Source: an uncultured Piscinibacter sp. (lineage in GTDB: Bacteria > Pseudomonadota > Gammaproteobacteria > Burkholderiales > Burkholderiaceae_C). From it: a stretch of DNA of 64,000 bases. The notes under the pieces were generated by a model. The model searched no databases and was not told the origin of the DNA. It was given only the letters and a program-made list of their open reading frames with translations. A program made the position numbers and the translations under genes. The stretch lies in assembly GCF_937952055.1 (NCBI RefSeq), contig NZ_CALFYO010000021.1:62001-126000 (forward strand). Direction: 5' to 3'. This document shows, one piece after another, positions 26,349-35,313 of this stretch (its first letter is position 1; every line of letters begins with the position of its first letter).

Positions 26349-27290
26349 TCAGGATAGCGGTGGCCGCGCCCGGCGCGGCGCCTCGAGCCCGCGCCCCTGC
26401 AGCACGGGCATCGCACGCAGCCGTTCGGCGGCGAAGTGCACGAACTCGCGCACCTTGGCCGCCGCGCCGCGGCCGGCAGGGTAGACCAGATGCACCGGCA
26501 CCGGCGGCGGCTCGTGCGCCTGCAGCAGCACGCGCAGGCGGCCGTCGCGCACCTCGTCGGTCACCTGATAGGCCAGGGCGCGCGCCAGCCCCTGCCCCGC
26601 CACCGCGGCGGCCACCTTCACGTCGTTGGCGTTGACGATCAGGCGCTCCTGCGGCGCCGCGCCCGCACGCGCGCGGGCGAAGCTCCAGGCGACGCGGTCC
26701 TGCCCTTCGATGGTGAAGCCGATGGCGCGATGCTGCTTCAGGTCGGCCGGCTCGCGCGGCACGCCGTGGCGCCGCAGGTAGTCCGGCGAGGCCACGACCA
26801 CCGCGCGCATGCGGCCCACCGGCACCGCCGTCAGGCCGGAGTCGGGCAGCACGGCGATGCGCAGCGCCACATCGAAGCCCTCGTCGATCAGATGGACCAG
26901 GCGGTTGGTGAACAGCGCCCGTGCCTGCATCTGGGGGTGACGGTCGAGGAACTCGAACAGCAGCGGCGCGATGTGACGGCTGCCGAACAGGGCCGGCGCG
27001 GTGACGGCCAGCGTGCCCCGCGGCTCGTGGCGGGCACCGGTCACGGCGGACTCCGCCGCGTCCAGCTCGGCGAGGATGCGCCGGCAATCGGCGAGGAACA
27101 CCTCGCCCGGCTCGGTCAGGCGCAGGCTGCGCGTCGTGCGTTGCAGCAGCAGCGCTCCGAGGTGCTTCTCGAGCGAGGCCACGGCGCGCGTCGCCGCCGG
27201 CGCGGAGATGTCCCGCGAGCGGGCCCCGCGCGCGAAGCTGCCGCTCTCGGCCACGGCGACGAAGGTTCGCAGGCGCTGCAGATGGTCCAT
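26349..27290 (-). CDS. LysR-family transcriptional regulator
   Basis: 313 residues. The ATG at 27290 has GGAGGAAG at good distance; an ATG two codons upstream (27296) is too close to it. The N-terminal winged helix is standard (LRTFVAVAESGSFARGARSRDISAPAATRAVASLE), followed by the effector domain. It is of the subgroup with RGTLAVTAPALFGSRHIAPLL, common among betaproteobacterial regulators. It is transcribed away from the GST gene (27393), the usual arrangement when a LysR protein controls its divergent neighbour. Confidence 0.9.
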   Translation of the reverse strand: MDHLQRLRTFVAVAESGSFARGARSRDISAPAATRAVASLEKHLGALLLQRTTRSLRLTEPGEVFLADCRRILAELDAAESAVTGARHEPRGTLAVTAPALFGSRHIAPLLFEFLDRHPQMQARALFTNRLVHLIDEGFDVALRIAVLPDSGLTAVPVGRMRAVVVASPDYLRRHGVPREPADLKQHRAIGFTIEGQDRVAWSFARARAGAAPQERLIVNANDVKVAAAVAGQGLARALAYQVTDEVRDGRLRVLLQAHEPPPVPVHLVYPAGRGAAAKVREFVHFAAERLRAMPVLQGRGLEAPRRARPPLS

Positions 27291-27392
27291 GGGCATTCTT
27301 CCTCCACGTGGAATTCTCAACTGCTTTGTTCGGGTCTTCATTCCGCGCTGCGCAAGCCCTAGGCTGCACACCCTGACACCCCGGGAGCCGAC

Positions 27393-28016
27393 ATGCCGAA
27401 CCCGATCCGCCTCTACCGCCATGCCCTGTCGGGCCACGCCCACCGCGTGCAGCTGATGCTGTCGCTGCTGAACCTGCCCTGCGAACTGGTCGACGTGGAC
27501 CTGGCCGCCGGCGAGCACAAGACGCCCGCCTTCCTCGCGCGCAACCCGTTCGGCCAGGTGCCGGTGATCGAGGACGGCGACTTCGTCCTCGCCGACAGCA
27601 ATGCCATCCTCGTCTACCTGGCGCTGAGCTACGACGCGCAGCGCCGCTGGCTGCCGGCCGATGCACGCGCGCAGGCGGCGGTGCAGCGCTGGCTGAGCGT
27701 GGCTGCCGGCCCGCTGGCCTCGGGTCCGGCCGCGGCCCGCGTCGCCGTGCTGTTCCGGCGGCCGCACAACCCGCAGTGCGCGGTGATCGCCCGCCAGCTG
27801 TTCGGCGTGATGGACGGCCACCTGGCCGGACGCGCCTGGCTGGCCGCGGACCATCCGACCATCGCCGACGTCGCGATGCACACCTACACGGCGCACGCGC
27901 CGGAGGGCGGCATTCCTCTCGAACCCTGGCCACAGTTGCGCGCCTGGCTGCAGCGCGTCGAGGCCTTGCCGGGCTTCGTCGGCATGCAACGCTCGCCCTT
28001 GCCCGCGGCGGCTTGA
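27393..28016 (+). CDS. glutathione S-transferase
   Basis: 207 residues, about the usual length. The N-terminal thioredoxin-like domain starts IRLYRHALSGHAHRVQL, with Ser13 near the glutathione thiol, and NPFGQVPVIEDGDFVLADSNAI holds the cis-Pro and gamma-glutamyl contacts (DSNAI). The C-terminal helical domain ends in AWLQRVEALPGF. It conjugates or reduces electrophiles or peroxides using glutathione. It is divergent from a LysR gene and followed immediately (stop and start adjoin) by the FMN-binding protein gene, so these two are probably one transcript controlled by that regulator. Confidence 0.92.
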   Translation: MPNPIRLYRHALSGHAHRVQLMLSLLNLPCELVDVDLAAGEHKTPAFLARNPFGQVPVIEDGDFVLADSNAILVYLALSYDAQRRWLPADARAQAAVQRWLSVAAGPLASGPAAARVAVLFRRPHNPQCAVIARQLFGVMDGHLAGRAWLAADHPTIADVAMHTYTAHAPEGGIPLEPWPQLRAWLQRVEALPGFVGMQRSPLPAAA

Positions 28017-28955
28017 ATGGACGGATCGGCCTTCCATGCCGGCGAGCAGGCCCTGCAGGCGCGCACCGGCGTGCGCGAGCGGCTCGAGGCCGTGGGCCGT
28101 GCCGTGGTCCGCGACCACATGCCCGAGGCGCATCGCGAACTGTTCGGCAAGCTGCCCACCCTGCTGCTGGCCGTCCAGGACGACAGCGGCCAGCCGTGGG
28201 CCACGATGCTGCACGGGCCGGCCGGATTCGTCTCCAGCCCGGACGCACGCACGCTGCGCGTGCAGGCGCGCCCGGCCGTCGACGACCCGGCCGCCCCTTG
28301 GCTCGTCGCCGGCGCGGCGGTCGGTCTGCTCGGCCTCGAACCGCACACGCGCCGGCGCAATCGTGCCAATGGCCGCGTGCGCACGCTGCACGACGATGGC
28401 TTCGAGGTGCAGGTGCTGCAGAGCTTCGGCAACTGCCCCAAGTACATCCACGCGCGACGGCCCGAGCCGGTGGCCCTGCCGCGTGCGCGGCCGGCGCAGC
28501 GACTGGGGCCCCTGCTGGACGCCGCATCGATCGAGCTGCTGCGCCGCGCCGACACGCTCTTCATCGCGTCGGCCAGCGGCCAGCGACCTGGCGCTTCGCG
28601 CGCCGACGGGGTCGACGTGTCGCACCGTGGCGGCCTGCCCGGTTTCGTACGGGTCGACAGCGGTCCTCGAGGCCTGCGGCTGACGATGCCCGACTACGTC
28701 GGCAACTTCTTCTTCAACACGCTGGGCAACCTGATGGCCTGGCCGCAGGCCGGCCTGCTCGTGCCGGACTTCGAGGACGGCAGCCTGCTGCAACTGGCCG
28801 CCCAGGCTTCGATCGTCTTCGACGCACCGGCCCTGGCGGCCTTCCCTGGTGCACAGCGCCTGCTGCAGTTGGACCTGCTGCAGGGCTGGCGGCAAACCGA
28901 GGTGCTGGCGCTGCGCTGGTCGGCCCCCGAAGCGCCGCCGCAATTCGCGCCCTGA
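28017..28955 (+). CDS. pyridoxamine 5'-phosphate oxidase-like FMN-binding protein
   Basis: 312 residues. The split-barrel flavin domains show as PTLLLAVQDDSGQPWATMLHGP and FEVQVLQSFGNCPKYIHAR in the first half, and ADTLFIASASG with VDVSHRGGLPGFVRVD and MPDYVGNFFFNTLGNL in the second. This two-part arrangement is typical of the pyridoxamine-phosphate-oxidase-like proteins annotated beside GST genes. True vitamin B6 activity is unlikely; a general FMN oxidoreductase role is more probable. It starts one base after the GST stop. Confidence 0.85.
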   Translation: MDGSAFHAGEQALQARTGVRERLEAVGRAVVRDHMPEAHRELFGKLPTLLLAVQDDSGQPWATMLHGPAGFVSSPDARTLRVQARPAVDDPAAPWLVAGAAVGLLGLEPHTRRRNRANGRVRTLHDDGFEVQVLQSFGNCPKYIHARRPEPVALPRARPAQRLGPLLDAASIELLRRADTLFIASASGQRPGASRADGVDVSHRGGLPGFVRVDSGPRGLRLTMPDYVGNFFFNTLGNLMAWPQAGLLVPDFEDGSLLQLAAQASIVFDAPALAAFPGAQRLLQLDLLQGWRQTEVLALRWSAPEAPPQFAP

Positions 28956-29029
28956 GCCTCGCCAGCGCCGGGGCGGGCGTGGCGGCAGGCGAGGTCGGAC
29001 GCTGAAACGCCCGCAGCCTCATTGCAGTC

Positions 29030-29215
29030 TCAGGTCCGCGCAGGCCGTCGGACCCGCAGCAGCGCGCGCCATGCATCGCGCAGGCCGCGGCCGGCGGCGG
29101 CCCAGAATTGGCGCATCGCCTCCTCGCGCGCGTCCAGGGCGCGCTGCCTGGCCGCTTCCCTCCAGGCCGACATCTCTTCGGGCGACAGGTCACGGTGATC
29201 GAAGCTGGTCTTCAT
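29030..29215 (-). CDS. small hypothetical protein
   Basis: 61 residues from ATG at 29215, with GGAG upstream. It is strongly charged and helical (LSPEEMSAWREAARQRALDAREEAMRQF cut here into two helices) with an Arg-rich tail. No family is recognised. The frame is open further upstream, but the ribosome site and composition change favour this start. Confidence 0.5.
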   Translation of the reverse strand: MKTSFDHRDLSPEEMSAWREAARQRALDAREEAMRQFWAAAGRGLRDAWRALLRVRRPART

Positions 29216-29333
29216 GGCGGGCTCCAGTGAGGTGATGGCGTCACTGTAGGAAGCCGTCGCCTGGCCGGAAACGGCACGCGCTTCAATTCCGTCTTGCAGC
29301 CACCGCAAGGCCGGCGCCTCTACCATCGCGGCC

Positions 29334-30248
29334 ATGCACGAACTGGGCTTCGACGACCTGAGACTGTTCGCCCGCGTGGCGGCGCTGGGCACCCTGTCCG
29401 CGGTGGCGCGCGAGCGCGACGTGCCAGTGAGCCAGGTGTCGCGCTCGCTGGTGCGCATCGAGAAGGCCTGCGGCGCACGTCTGATCCACCGCTCCACCCA
29501 CGGCCTGGCGCTGACCGCCGAGGGCGAGACCTTTCTCGACTACTGCCACCGGCTCGGCCACACGCTGGAGGAACTCGAAGGTGAGTTCGCGGCCAAGGCG
29601 CGCGAACCGAGCGGGCGGGTGCGCGTGGCCGCCAGCACGGTGATCGCGCAGTACCTGCTGCTGCCCAGCCTGACGGCGCTGGGCGAACGTCATCCCCACC
29701 TGCGCGTCGAGCTCGAGGTCAGCGACCTGCTCGTCGACATGGCACGCGAGGGCATCGACATCGCGATCCGCACCAGTTCCTCGCTGCCCGACACCATGGT
29801 GGCACGGCAGATCGGCACGCTCGCACGCGGGCTCTACGCCTCGCCGGACTACGCCGCCCGCGTCGGGCTGCCCACCCACCCGGACGAGCTGAAACGACAC
29901 CGGCTCGTCGCCAACAGCGCCGCGACCCGGCTCAACCACTGGCCCTTCGCCGTCGACGGCCGCGCGCTGACGCTGCCCATCGAGGGCTTCTGGCGCACCA
30001 ACGACACCGGCATGGCCGCCAACATGGTGCTGCAGGGGCTGGGCATCGGCCGCCTGGCGACCATCGCGGCGCAGCCCCTGGTGCAGCAGGGCAAGCTGCT
30101 GCCGGTGCTGGCCGAGTTCATCGAGCCGCAGGCGGTGCCGATCTACGCCGTGGTCTCCGGAGCGCGCCAGCGCCTGCCGAAGATCCGCGCCTGCATCGAC
30201 CATTGGGCGGCCTGGTTCGGCCGCATCCAGCCAGCCGCGACCGCCTGA
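29334..30248 (+). CDS. LysR-family transcriptional regulator
   Basis: 304 residues. The HTH is at residues 5-60 (LRLFARVAALGTLSAVAR, then VSQVSRSLVRIEKACG); the effector domain follows with SGRVRVAASTVIAQYLLLP. It belongs to the broad group that carries SLPDTMVARQIG-like segments, found in many Burkholderiales. It is divergent from the small gene at 29030-29215 and convergent with the DUF302 gene. Its target cannot be named. Confidence 0.9.
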   Translation: MHELGFDDLRLFARVAALGTLSAVARERDVPVSQVSRSLVRIEKACGARLIHRSTHGLALTAEGETFLDYCHRLGHTLEELEGEFAAKAREPSGRVRVAASTVIAQYLLLPSLTALGERHPHLRVELEVSDLLVDMAREGIDIAIRTSSSLPDTMVARQIGTLARGLYASPDYAARVGLPTHPDELKRHRLVANSAATRLNHWPFAVDGRALTLPIEGFWRTNDTGMAANMVLQGLGIGRLATIAAQPLVQQGKLLPVLAEFIEPQAVPIYAVVSGARQRLPKIRACIDHWAAWFGRIQPAATA

Positions 30249-30258
30249 GCGCCGTGGC

Positions 30259-30648
30259 TCAGCGCGACAGCGCGTCGCAGGCGCGCTGCAGCCGCGCCTT
30301 GGCGTCGTCGGCGACCTCGCGCACCTCGGGCCGATCGATCAGGCCGGCCATGAACTGCGGGTCGACGAAGCCGACCGTGATGCCGCCGTCGGCCTCCTCG
30401 CGCACGACGACGTTGCACGGCAGCAGCAGGCCGATGTCCGGTTCGGCCTGCAGCGCCTTGTGCGCCAGCGGAGGATTGCAGGCGCCGAGGATGCGATAGG
30501 GGCGCACCTCGGCACCGAGCTTGGCCTTCATCGTCGCCTGCACGTCGATGTCGGTGAGCACGCCGAAACCCTCGACCTTGAGCGCGTCGATCACCTTCTG
30601 CACCGCGGCATCGAAGGGCAGGCTCAGCTGGGTGTGGAATCCGTACAT
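30259..30648 (-). CDS. DUF302 family protein
   Basis: 129 residues with AGGAG before the start. The pattern FDAAVQKVIDALKVEGFGVLT, YRILGACNPPLAHKAL and LLLPCNVVVREE is characteristic of DUF302, whose members bind ligands in a dimeric alpha/beta fold and often occur with sulfur-oxidation genes; the conserved Cys are in GACNPP and LPCNV. No export signal is present. It lies 35 nt after a rhodanese gene on the same strand, and an MFS gene lies before that. Confidence 0.9.
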   Translation of the reverse strand: MYGFHTQLSLPFDAAVQKVIDALKVEGFGVLTDIDVQATMKAKLGAEVRPYRILGACNPPLAHKALQAEPDIGLLLPCNVVVREEADGGITVGFVDPQFMAGLIDRPEVREVADDAKARLQRACDALSR

Positions 30649-30683
30649 GGCAACTCCTGGAGTGAATGTGCTGACCGGAGGCG

Positions 30684-31010
30684 TCAGCCGCGCCGCACCG
30701 GCAACCCGTGCGCGGCCCAGACGCCGATGCCTCCACGCAGGTTGGCGACGTGGCTGTAGCCGCGGTGCATGAGGAACTGCATGGCCTGGAAGCTGCGCCC
30801 GCCGCTGGCACAGGCGAGCACCAGCGGCTTGTCGCGCGGCAGTTCGGTGAAGCGCTGCTGGAAATGGCTCAGCGGCATGGAGACGCAGCGCGGGTGGTCG
30901 AAGGCCAGGCGCGCGACCTCGTGCGGCTCACGCACGTCGACCAGCAGCGCACCCTCGTCGAGCCGCGCGGCACAGGTTTCGGGATCGAGTTGAAGCAAGG
31001 CGTCGCTCAT
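30684..31010 (-). CDS. single-domain rhodanese
   Basis: 108 residues, the usual size for a one-domain rhodanese. The active-site loop CASGGRS keeps the catalytic Cys and Arg; the strand LLVDVREPHEVA and the segment VANLRGGIGVWAAHG are standard. It transfers sulfane sulfur between thiols or to cyanide and should be cytoplasmic. With DUF302 downstream and MFS upstream (10 nt) it may belong to a small sulfur-handling operon. Confidence 0.92.
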   Translation of the reverse strand: MSDALLQLDPETCAARLDEGALLVDVREPHEVARLAFDHPRCVSMPLSHFQQRFTELPRDKPLVLACASGGRSFQAMQFLMHRGYSHVANLRGGIGVWAAHGLPVRRG

Positions 31011-31020
31011 ACCCTGTACT

Positions 31021-32235
31021 CTATGTCATCCGGCGCGGCGCCGGCGCCTCCGTTCGCACCATCCAGGCCAGCAGGCCGGCCAGTGCCAGCACGGCGAAGC
31101 CGGCACCGGCGTAGAAGGTGAACGCCGAGCCGAGCCGGTCCCACAGCAGCCCGGCGATGGCGCTGGCCAGCAGCGTCGCCACGCCGGCGAGCAGGTTGAA
31201 GAAGCCGTAGGCGGTGCCGCGCAGGTCCTCCGGTGCCGTCTCGGCGACCATCGCGGCCAGCAGGCCCTGCGTCATGCCCATGTGCACGCCCCACAGCGCA
31301 ACGCCGGCAAGCAGCGCGCGCCAGTCACCGGCGCCGGCCACGACGAGGTCCGCGGCGACCAGCACGACCAGCCCGAGCGCCAGCAGGCGATGCGGACCGA
31401 CCGCATCGGACAGCCGACCGAACGGGTAGGCGCTGGCGGCGTAGGCCATGTTCATCGCCACCATCACCAGCGGCACCCAGCTCGCGGCAATGCCGACCTG
31501 CTGCGCGCGCAGCACCAGGAAGGCCTCGCTGAAGCGTGCCAGCGTGAAGACGGCGCCGAGCGCGACCACCTGCCAGTACGCTGTGCCCAGCCGCGCCAGC
31601 GCCTCGCGGCGGATCGGTGACGCCGGCCGCGCCGCTGCGGGTCGCGGCGTCTCGCGGATGCCGACGGCGAGCAGCGCGACGGACAGCGCACCGGGCACCA
31701 CCGCGACCCAGAACACGGCGCGGAAGTCGTTCGCCCACAGCAGCATCAGCATGGTGGCGAGCAGCGGCCCGAGGAAGGCACCGACGGTGTCGAGCGACTG
31801 CCGCAGACCGAAGGCGGCCCCGCGCGCGCCCGGCGGCGCGATGTCGGCGATCAGTGCGTCGCGCGGTGCGTTGCGGATGCCCTTGCCGACGCGGTCGACG
31901 AAACGCGCCGCGACGACCGCGCCGGCGCCGGTGGCCAGCGCGAACACCGGCTTGCTCAGCGCCCCCATCGCGTAGCCGAGCACCGCCAGGCCCTTGCGGC
32001 GGCCGAGAAAGTCGCTGAGCACCCCCGAGAAGACCTTGGTGACCAGCGCGATCGCCTCGGCGGCGCCTTCGATCAGCCCCACCGCCAGCACGCTGACGCC
32101 GAGCGTGCCGACGAGGAACAGCGGCAGCAGGCTGTGGATCATCTCCGAGGACACGTCCATCAGCAGGCTGACGAAGCCCAGCACCCAGACGCCGGCTGGC
32201 AGCGGCGGACGGCCTGGCGGATCACGAGCGGTCAC
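31021..32235 (-). CDS. major facilitator superfamily transporter
   Basis: 404 residues from GTG at 32235; the frame is open upstream, but that part lacks MFS character. It has about 12 membrane helices. The motif between helices 2 and 3 is SGVLSDFLGRRKGLAVLGY, and a second-half counterpart is PFGRLSDAVGPHRLL. The sequence resembles the subgroup starting GVWVLGFVSLLMDVSSEMIHSLLPLFL, widely found in proteobacteria and of unknown substrate. It precedes the rhodanese and DUF302 genes on the same strand with a 10-nt gap. Confidence 0.88.
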   Translation of the reverse strand: MTARDPPGRPPLPAGVWVLGFVSLLMDVSSEMIHSLLPLFLVGTLGVSVLAVGLIEGAAEAIALVTKVFSGVLSDFLGRRKGLAVLGYAMGALSKPVFALATGAGAVVAARFVDRVGKGIRNAPRDALIADIAPPGARGAAFGLRQSLDTVGAFLGPLLATMLMLLWANDFRAVFWVAVVPGALSVALLAVGIRETPRPAAARPASPIRREALARLGTAYWQVVALGAVFTLARFSEAFLVLRAQQVGIAASWVPLVMVAMNMAYAASAYPFGRLSDAVGPHRLLALGLVVLVAADLVVAGAGDWRALLAGVALWGVHMGMTQGLLAAMVAETAPEDLRGTAYGFFNLLAGVATLLASAIAGLLWDRLGSAFTFYAGAGFAVLALAGLLAWMVRTEAPAPRRMT

Positions 32236-32377
32236 GCGCGAGATTGTGCGACCGGACGACGCACCGCCCTTCGTTACATCGGAACATCCCGGCACATCCG
32301 GATAAGACCGCGTCGCGACAGGGTGGCTAAGGTCAAACCCTCGGTCCCGCTTCCCGTGGACCGCCAGGAGAAGAACC

Positions 32378-32983
32378 ATGCAAGACGCTCGCGCTCTCAT
32401 CCTCGACACCACCCGGCGTGCCTGGCTGGCACACGCCGGCGCCGGCACGCTGGCGCTGGCCGTGCCGCGGCTCGGCCGTGCCGCCGACGTCACCGACGCC
32501 GACACCTACGACGAGGCCGGCACAGTGAAGGCCGTGACCGAGTTCTTCGGCCAGACCACCGAGGGGCTGGCCCAGGTCGTCGCCAAGGCCTTCCGCGAAC
32601 AGGGCCGGCCCAACGGCTACATCCGCGGCGAGGAGGTGTCCGCCGCCATCACCGCCGGCGTGCGCTACGGCGAAGGCGATCTGGTGCTGAAGTCCGGCGC
32701 GTCGAAGAAGGTCTACTGGGCCGGGCCCTCGCTCGGCTTCGACCTCGGCGCCAATGCGTCCAAGGTGTTCGTGCTTGCCTACAACCTGCCGGACACGCAG
32801 GCGATCTTCAAGCGCTACCCGGGCGTGGACGGCAGCCTGTACTACGTCGGCGGCGTCGGCCTGAACTACCAGCGGCTCGACGGCGTGACGCTGGCACCGA
32901 TCCGCCTCGGCGCCGGACTGCGCGCCGGCGCGAGCGTGGGCTACACGCACTACCGGCCGCAGAAGTCGCTCAACCCGCTGTGA
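32378..32983 (+). CDS. DUF1134 family exported protein
   Basis: 201 residues with AGGAG before the start. A Tat-like signal (TTRRAWLAHAGAGTLALA) precedes a glycine-rich body typical of DUF1134 (RGEEVSAAITAGVRYGEGDL, VYWAGPSLGFDLGANASKVFVLAYNL, LYYVGGVGLNYQ). Members are periplasmic or envelope proteins of unknown function. It is divergent from the MFS gene and convergent with the enolase-like gene, so it is probably a single-gene unit. Confidence 0.85.
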   Translation: MQDARALILDTTRRAWLAHAGAGTLALAVPRLGRAADVTDADTYDEAGTVKAVTEFFGQTTEGLAQVVAKAFREQGRPNGYIRGEEVSAAITAGVRYGEGDLVLKSGASKKVYWAGPSLGFDLGANASKVFVLAYNLPDTQAIFKRYPGVDGSLYYVGGVGLNYQRLDGVTLAPIRLGAGLRAGASVGYTHYRPQKSLNPL

Positions 32984-33007
32984 GCCGGGCGGGCCGCGGC
33001 CGCGCCT

Positions 33008-34303
33008 TCAGGCCGGCCGCGAGCGCCCGAGCACGCCTGCGCCCGCGAAGCGCGCGGTCGCGCCGAGTCGCTCCTCGATGCGCAGGGCCCGGTTCCACTT
33101 GGCCATGCGCTCGCTGCGCGCGAACGAGCCCACCTTCAGCTGGCCGACCTGCCAGCCGATGGCGAGGTCGACGATGGTGGTGTCCTCGCTCTCGCCGGAA
33201 CGCGCCGAGACGATGGCCGCGTAGCCGCGCTCGCGGGCGGCCTGCCAGCAGCGCAGCGTCTCGGTGAGCGTGCCGCGCTGGTTGGGCTTGAGCAGCACGG
33301 CGTTGGCGGCCCCGGCGTCGGCGGCGGCGCGCAGCAGCGCGGCATCGGAGACGAGGAAATCGTCGCCCACCACCTGCAGCCGAGCGCCCACGGCCTGCGT
33401 GAAGCGCGCGAAGGCCGGCGCGTCGTCCTCGGCGAGCGGGTCCTCGATGCTGGCGATCGGGTAGCGCTCGCACCAGCGCAGCAGCAGCTCGATCAGGCCG
33501 TCGCTGTCGAGTTCGCGGCGCTCCAGGCCGAGCCTGTAGCGGCCGCCGCGGCCGAAGTCGCTGGCGGCGATGTCCAGCGCGATGGCGACCTGCTCGCCGG
33601 GCACGAAGCCGGCGCGCTCGATGGCGCGCAGCAGCGCTTCCAGCGCCTCCTCGTTGGTGTCGAAGGCCGGCCACCAGCCGCCCTCGTCGGCCACGCCCGC
33701 GGCCGCGCCACGCGCGCGCATCAGCACGCCGGCATGGCGGTAGACCTCGGCCGTCCATTCCAGCGCCTGCGCGAAGCTCTGCGCCGCCGGGCACATCACC
33801 ATGAAGTCCTGGATGTCCACACGCCGGCCGGCATGCGCCCCGCCGCCGAAGATCTGGATCTGCGGCAGCGGCAGCAGCGTGGCGGTCTCGCCGCCGAGGT
33901 AGCGGAACAGCGGCAGGCCGTGCGAGGCCGCCGCCGCATGGGCCGCGGCCATCGACACGGCCAGCGTCGCGTTGGCGCCGAGGCGCTGCTTGTTCGGCGT
34001 GCCGTCCAGCTCGATCAGCCGCGCGTCGAGCTCGGCCTGCGCGTCGGCCGCCATGCCGCGCACGCCTGCGGCGATCTCGCCGTCGACGTGGCCCACCGCC
34101 GTCAGCACGTCGAGGCCGCCGAAGCGTTCGCCACCGTCGCGCAGCTCGATCGCCTCGCGCGTGCCCTTGCTGGCGCCGGCCGGCACGATGGCACGGCCTC
34201 TCGAGCCGTCGTGCAGCTCGACCTCGGCTTCCACCGTGGGGCGGCCGCGGCTGTCCCAGACACGGCGGCCGCGCACGGCACGGATGGCGCAGGGATGGGT
34301 CAT
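33008..34303 (-). CDS. divergent enolase homologue with changed active-site residues
   Basis: 431 residues, normal enolase length. Much of the fold and Mg2+ site is kept: RAVRGRRVWDSRGRPTVE, PAGASKG, VADEGGWW, SIEDPLAEDD and the lysine in LLKPNQRGTLTE. Two catalytic positions differ: the Glu in the usual VDIQEFM is Asp (RVDIQDFM), and the His in SHRSGETED is Ala (SARSGESED). Glycolytic enolase needs that His for substrate binding. It is therefore probably not the housekeeping enolase, unless weakened, and may act on another phosphate- or carboxylate-bearing substrate. Its start overlaps the kinase stop (ATGA), and both follow a ketopantoate-reductase-like gene. Confidence 0.88.
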   Translation of the reverse strand: MTHPCAIRAVRGRRVWDSRGRPTVEAEVELHDGSRGRAIVPAGASKGTREAIELRDGGERFGGLDVLTAVGHVDGEIAAGVRGMAADAQAELDARLIELDGTPNKQRLGANATLAVSMAAAHAAAASHGLPLFRYLGGETATLLPLPQIQIFGGGAHAGRRVDIQDFMVMCPAAQSFAQALEWTAEVYRHAGVLMRARGAAAGVADEGGWWPAFDTNEEALEALLRAIERAGFVPGEQVAIALDIAASDFGRGGRYRLGLERRELDSDGLIELLLRWCERYPIASIEDPLAEDDAPAFARFTQAVGARLQVVGDDFLVSDAALLRAAADAGAANAVLLKPNQRGTLTETLRCWQAARERGYAAIVSARSGESEDTTIVDLAIGWQVGQLKVGSFARSERMAKWNRALRIEERLGATARFAGAGVLGRSRPA

Positions 34304-35313
34304 CGTTCGAGTTCCTCGCGCCAGGCGGCGCTGACCTCGGCGAGCTGCGTCGCCGGATGTTGAAGCAGGGTGCGTGCGGTGCGGCGCACGGCGTCGCGCT
34401 GGTTCTCCTCGCTCACGTACTCCACCGGCGACTTGCCGTCGACGCGCGCGAGGAACAGCCCCGGCAGCAGCGCCGCGGCACGCCGCTCGACGGCCTCCTG
34501 CGGCTCCCAGTCGACGCCGGCCAGATAGGCCTGCGCCAGCGCGGCGAAGCAGGCCAGCAAGTCGGCGCGCGCCGCCGGGGTCCACAGGCACTTGAGCAGC
34601 AGGTGGTTGAGGCAGAACGCGATGTCGAAGGCCGGATCGCCCCACCACGCGCATTCGGCGTCGAGCAGCACCGGCCCGTGCGGCCCGACGAGGATGTTCT
34701 TCGGGCTCACGTCGCCATGCACCAGCGCGCGCTTGTTCGCCTGCGTTTGCGCCACCAGCGCGTGCAGCACGTCCGCCAGGTCCGGGTGCCTGACCGCGGT
34801 GGCGACCAGGTAGGGCTCGAGCCGGATGTCGTAGAAGATGCGGTCGGTGTCGAACTGCGCGGCCAGCCCGGGCCGCGCCGCCGAGTGGCCGTGGATGCAC
34901 GCCAGCGTGCGGCCGACGGCCGCCGCGGTGCCGACCTCGGCGCGGCCCTCGCGCAGCAGATGCTTCCACAGGCGGTGGTCTTCGGGCGGCAGGTAACGCA
35001 TGACCAGCACGCCCAGTGCCGGGTGCTGGCCGAGCACGCGCGGCGCGCTGCCCGGCACGGCAGCATCGGCGACGCGCATCCAGCGCGCCTCGTACTGGTT
35101 GCGCTCGATCGGCGCGCGCCAGTCGGCGGCCACGCGCAGCCGGGCCAGCGCGCGCTTGGCGCACACCGGCCCCTCGCGCGTGGTGATGCGCCAGATGTCG
35201 GAGGACACGCCCCCGGTCAGCGGTTCGCCGCTCAGCGGCTCGTCGCCGGCCAGGCCCAGTTCGCGCAAGGCCTGCACGAACTCGCCCGGCAGCGCCTGGC
35301 CCGCGCCGGCCAT
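34300..35313 (-). CDS. APH-type phosphotransferase (small-molecule kinase)
   Basis: 337 residues. The aminoglycoside/choline-kinase fold is clear: Brenner motif LVHGDVSPKNIL (catalytic Asp and Asn) and the metal-binding LLDAECAWWGDPAFDIAF. The N-terminus has a glycine-containing nucleotide loop (LTGGVSSDIWRI). Such kinases phosphorylate hydroxyl groups of small metabolites such as choline, homoserine or sugars; antibiotic resistance is unlikely here. It overlaps by a few bases with the reductase gene before it and the enolase-like gene after it, so the three products probably act in one pathway that creates and then transforms a phosphorylated compound. Confidence 0.88.
   Translation of the reverse strand: MAGAGQALPGEFVQALRELGLAGDEPLSGEPLTGGVSSDIWRITTREGPVCAKRALARLRVAADWRAPIERNQYEARWMRVADAAVPGSAPRVLGQHPALGVLVMRYLPPEDHRLWKHLLREGRAEVGTAAAVGRTLACIHGHSAARPGLAAQFDTDRIFYDIRLEPYLVATAVRHPDLADVLHALVAQTQANKRALVHGDVSPKNILVGPHGPVLLDAECAWWGDPAFDIAFCLNHLLLKCLWTPAARADLLACFAALAQAYLAGVDWEPQEAVERRAAALLPGLFLARVDGKSPVEYVSEENQRDAVRRTARTLLQHPATQLAEVSAAWREELER

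Noticed and set aside
33008..34303. Calling this gene the housekeeping enolase (eno)
   Set aside because: Two catalytic positions differ and it is embedded in an operon with a kinase and reductase, away from pyrG/kdsA, the usual neighbours in betaproteobacteria.
34300..35313. Aminoglycoside resistance gene
   Set aside because: The APH fold is shared by many metabolic kinases and the operon context is metabolic.
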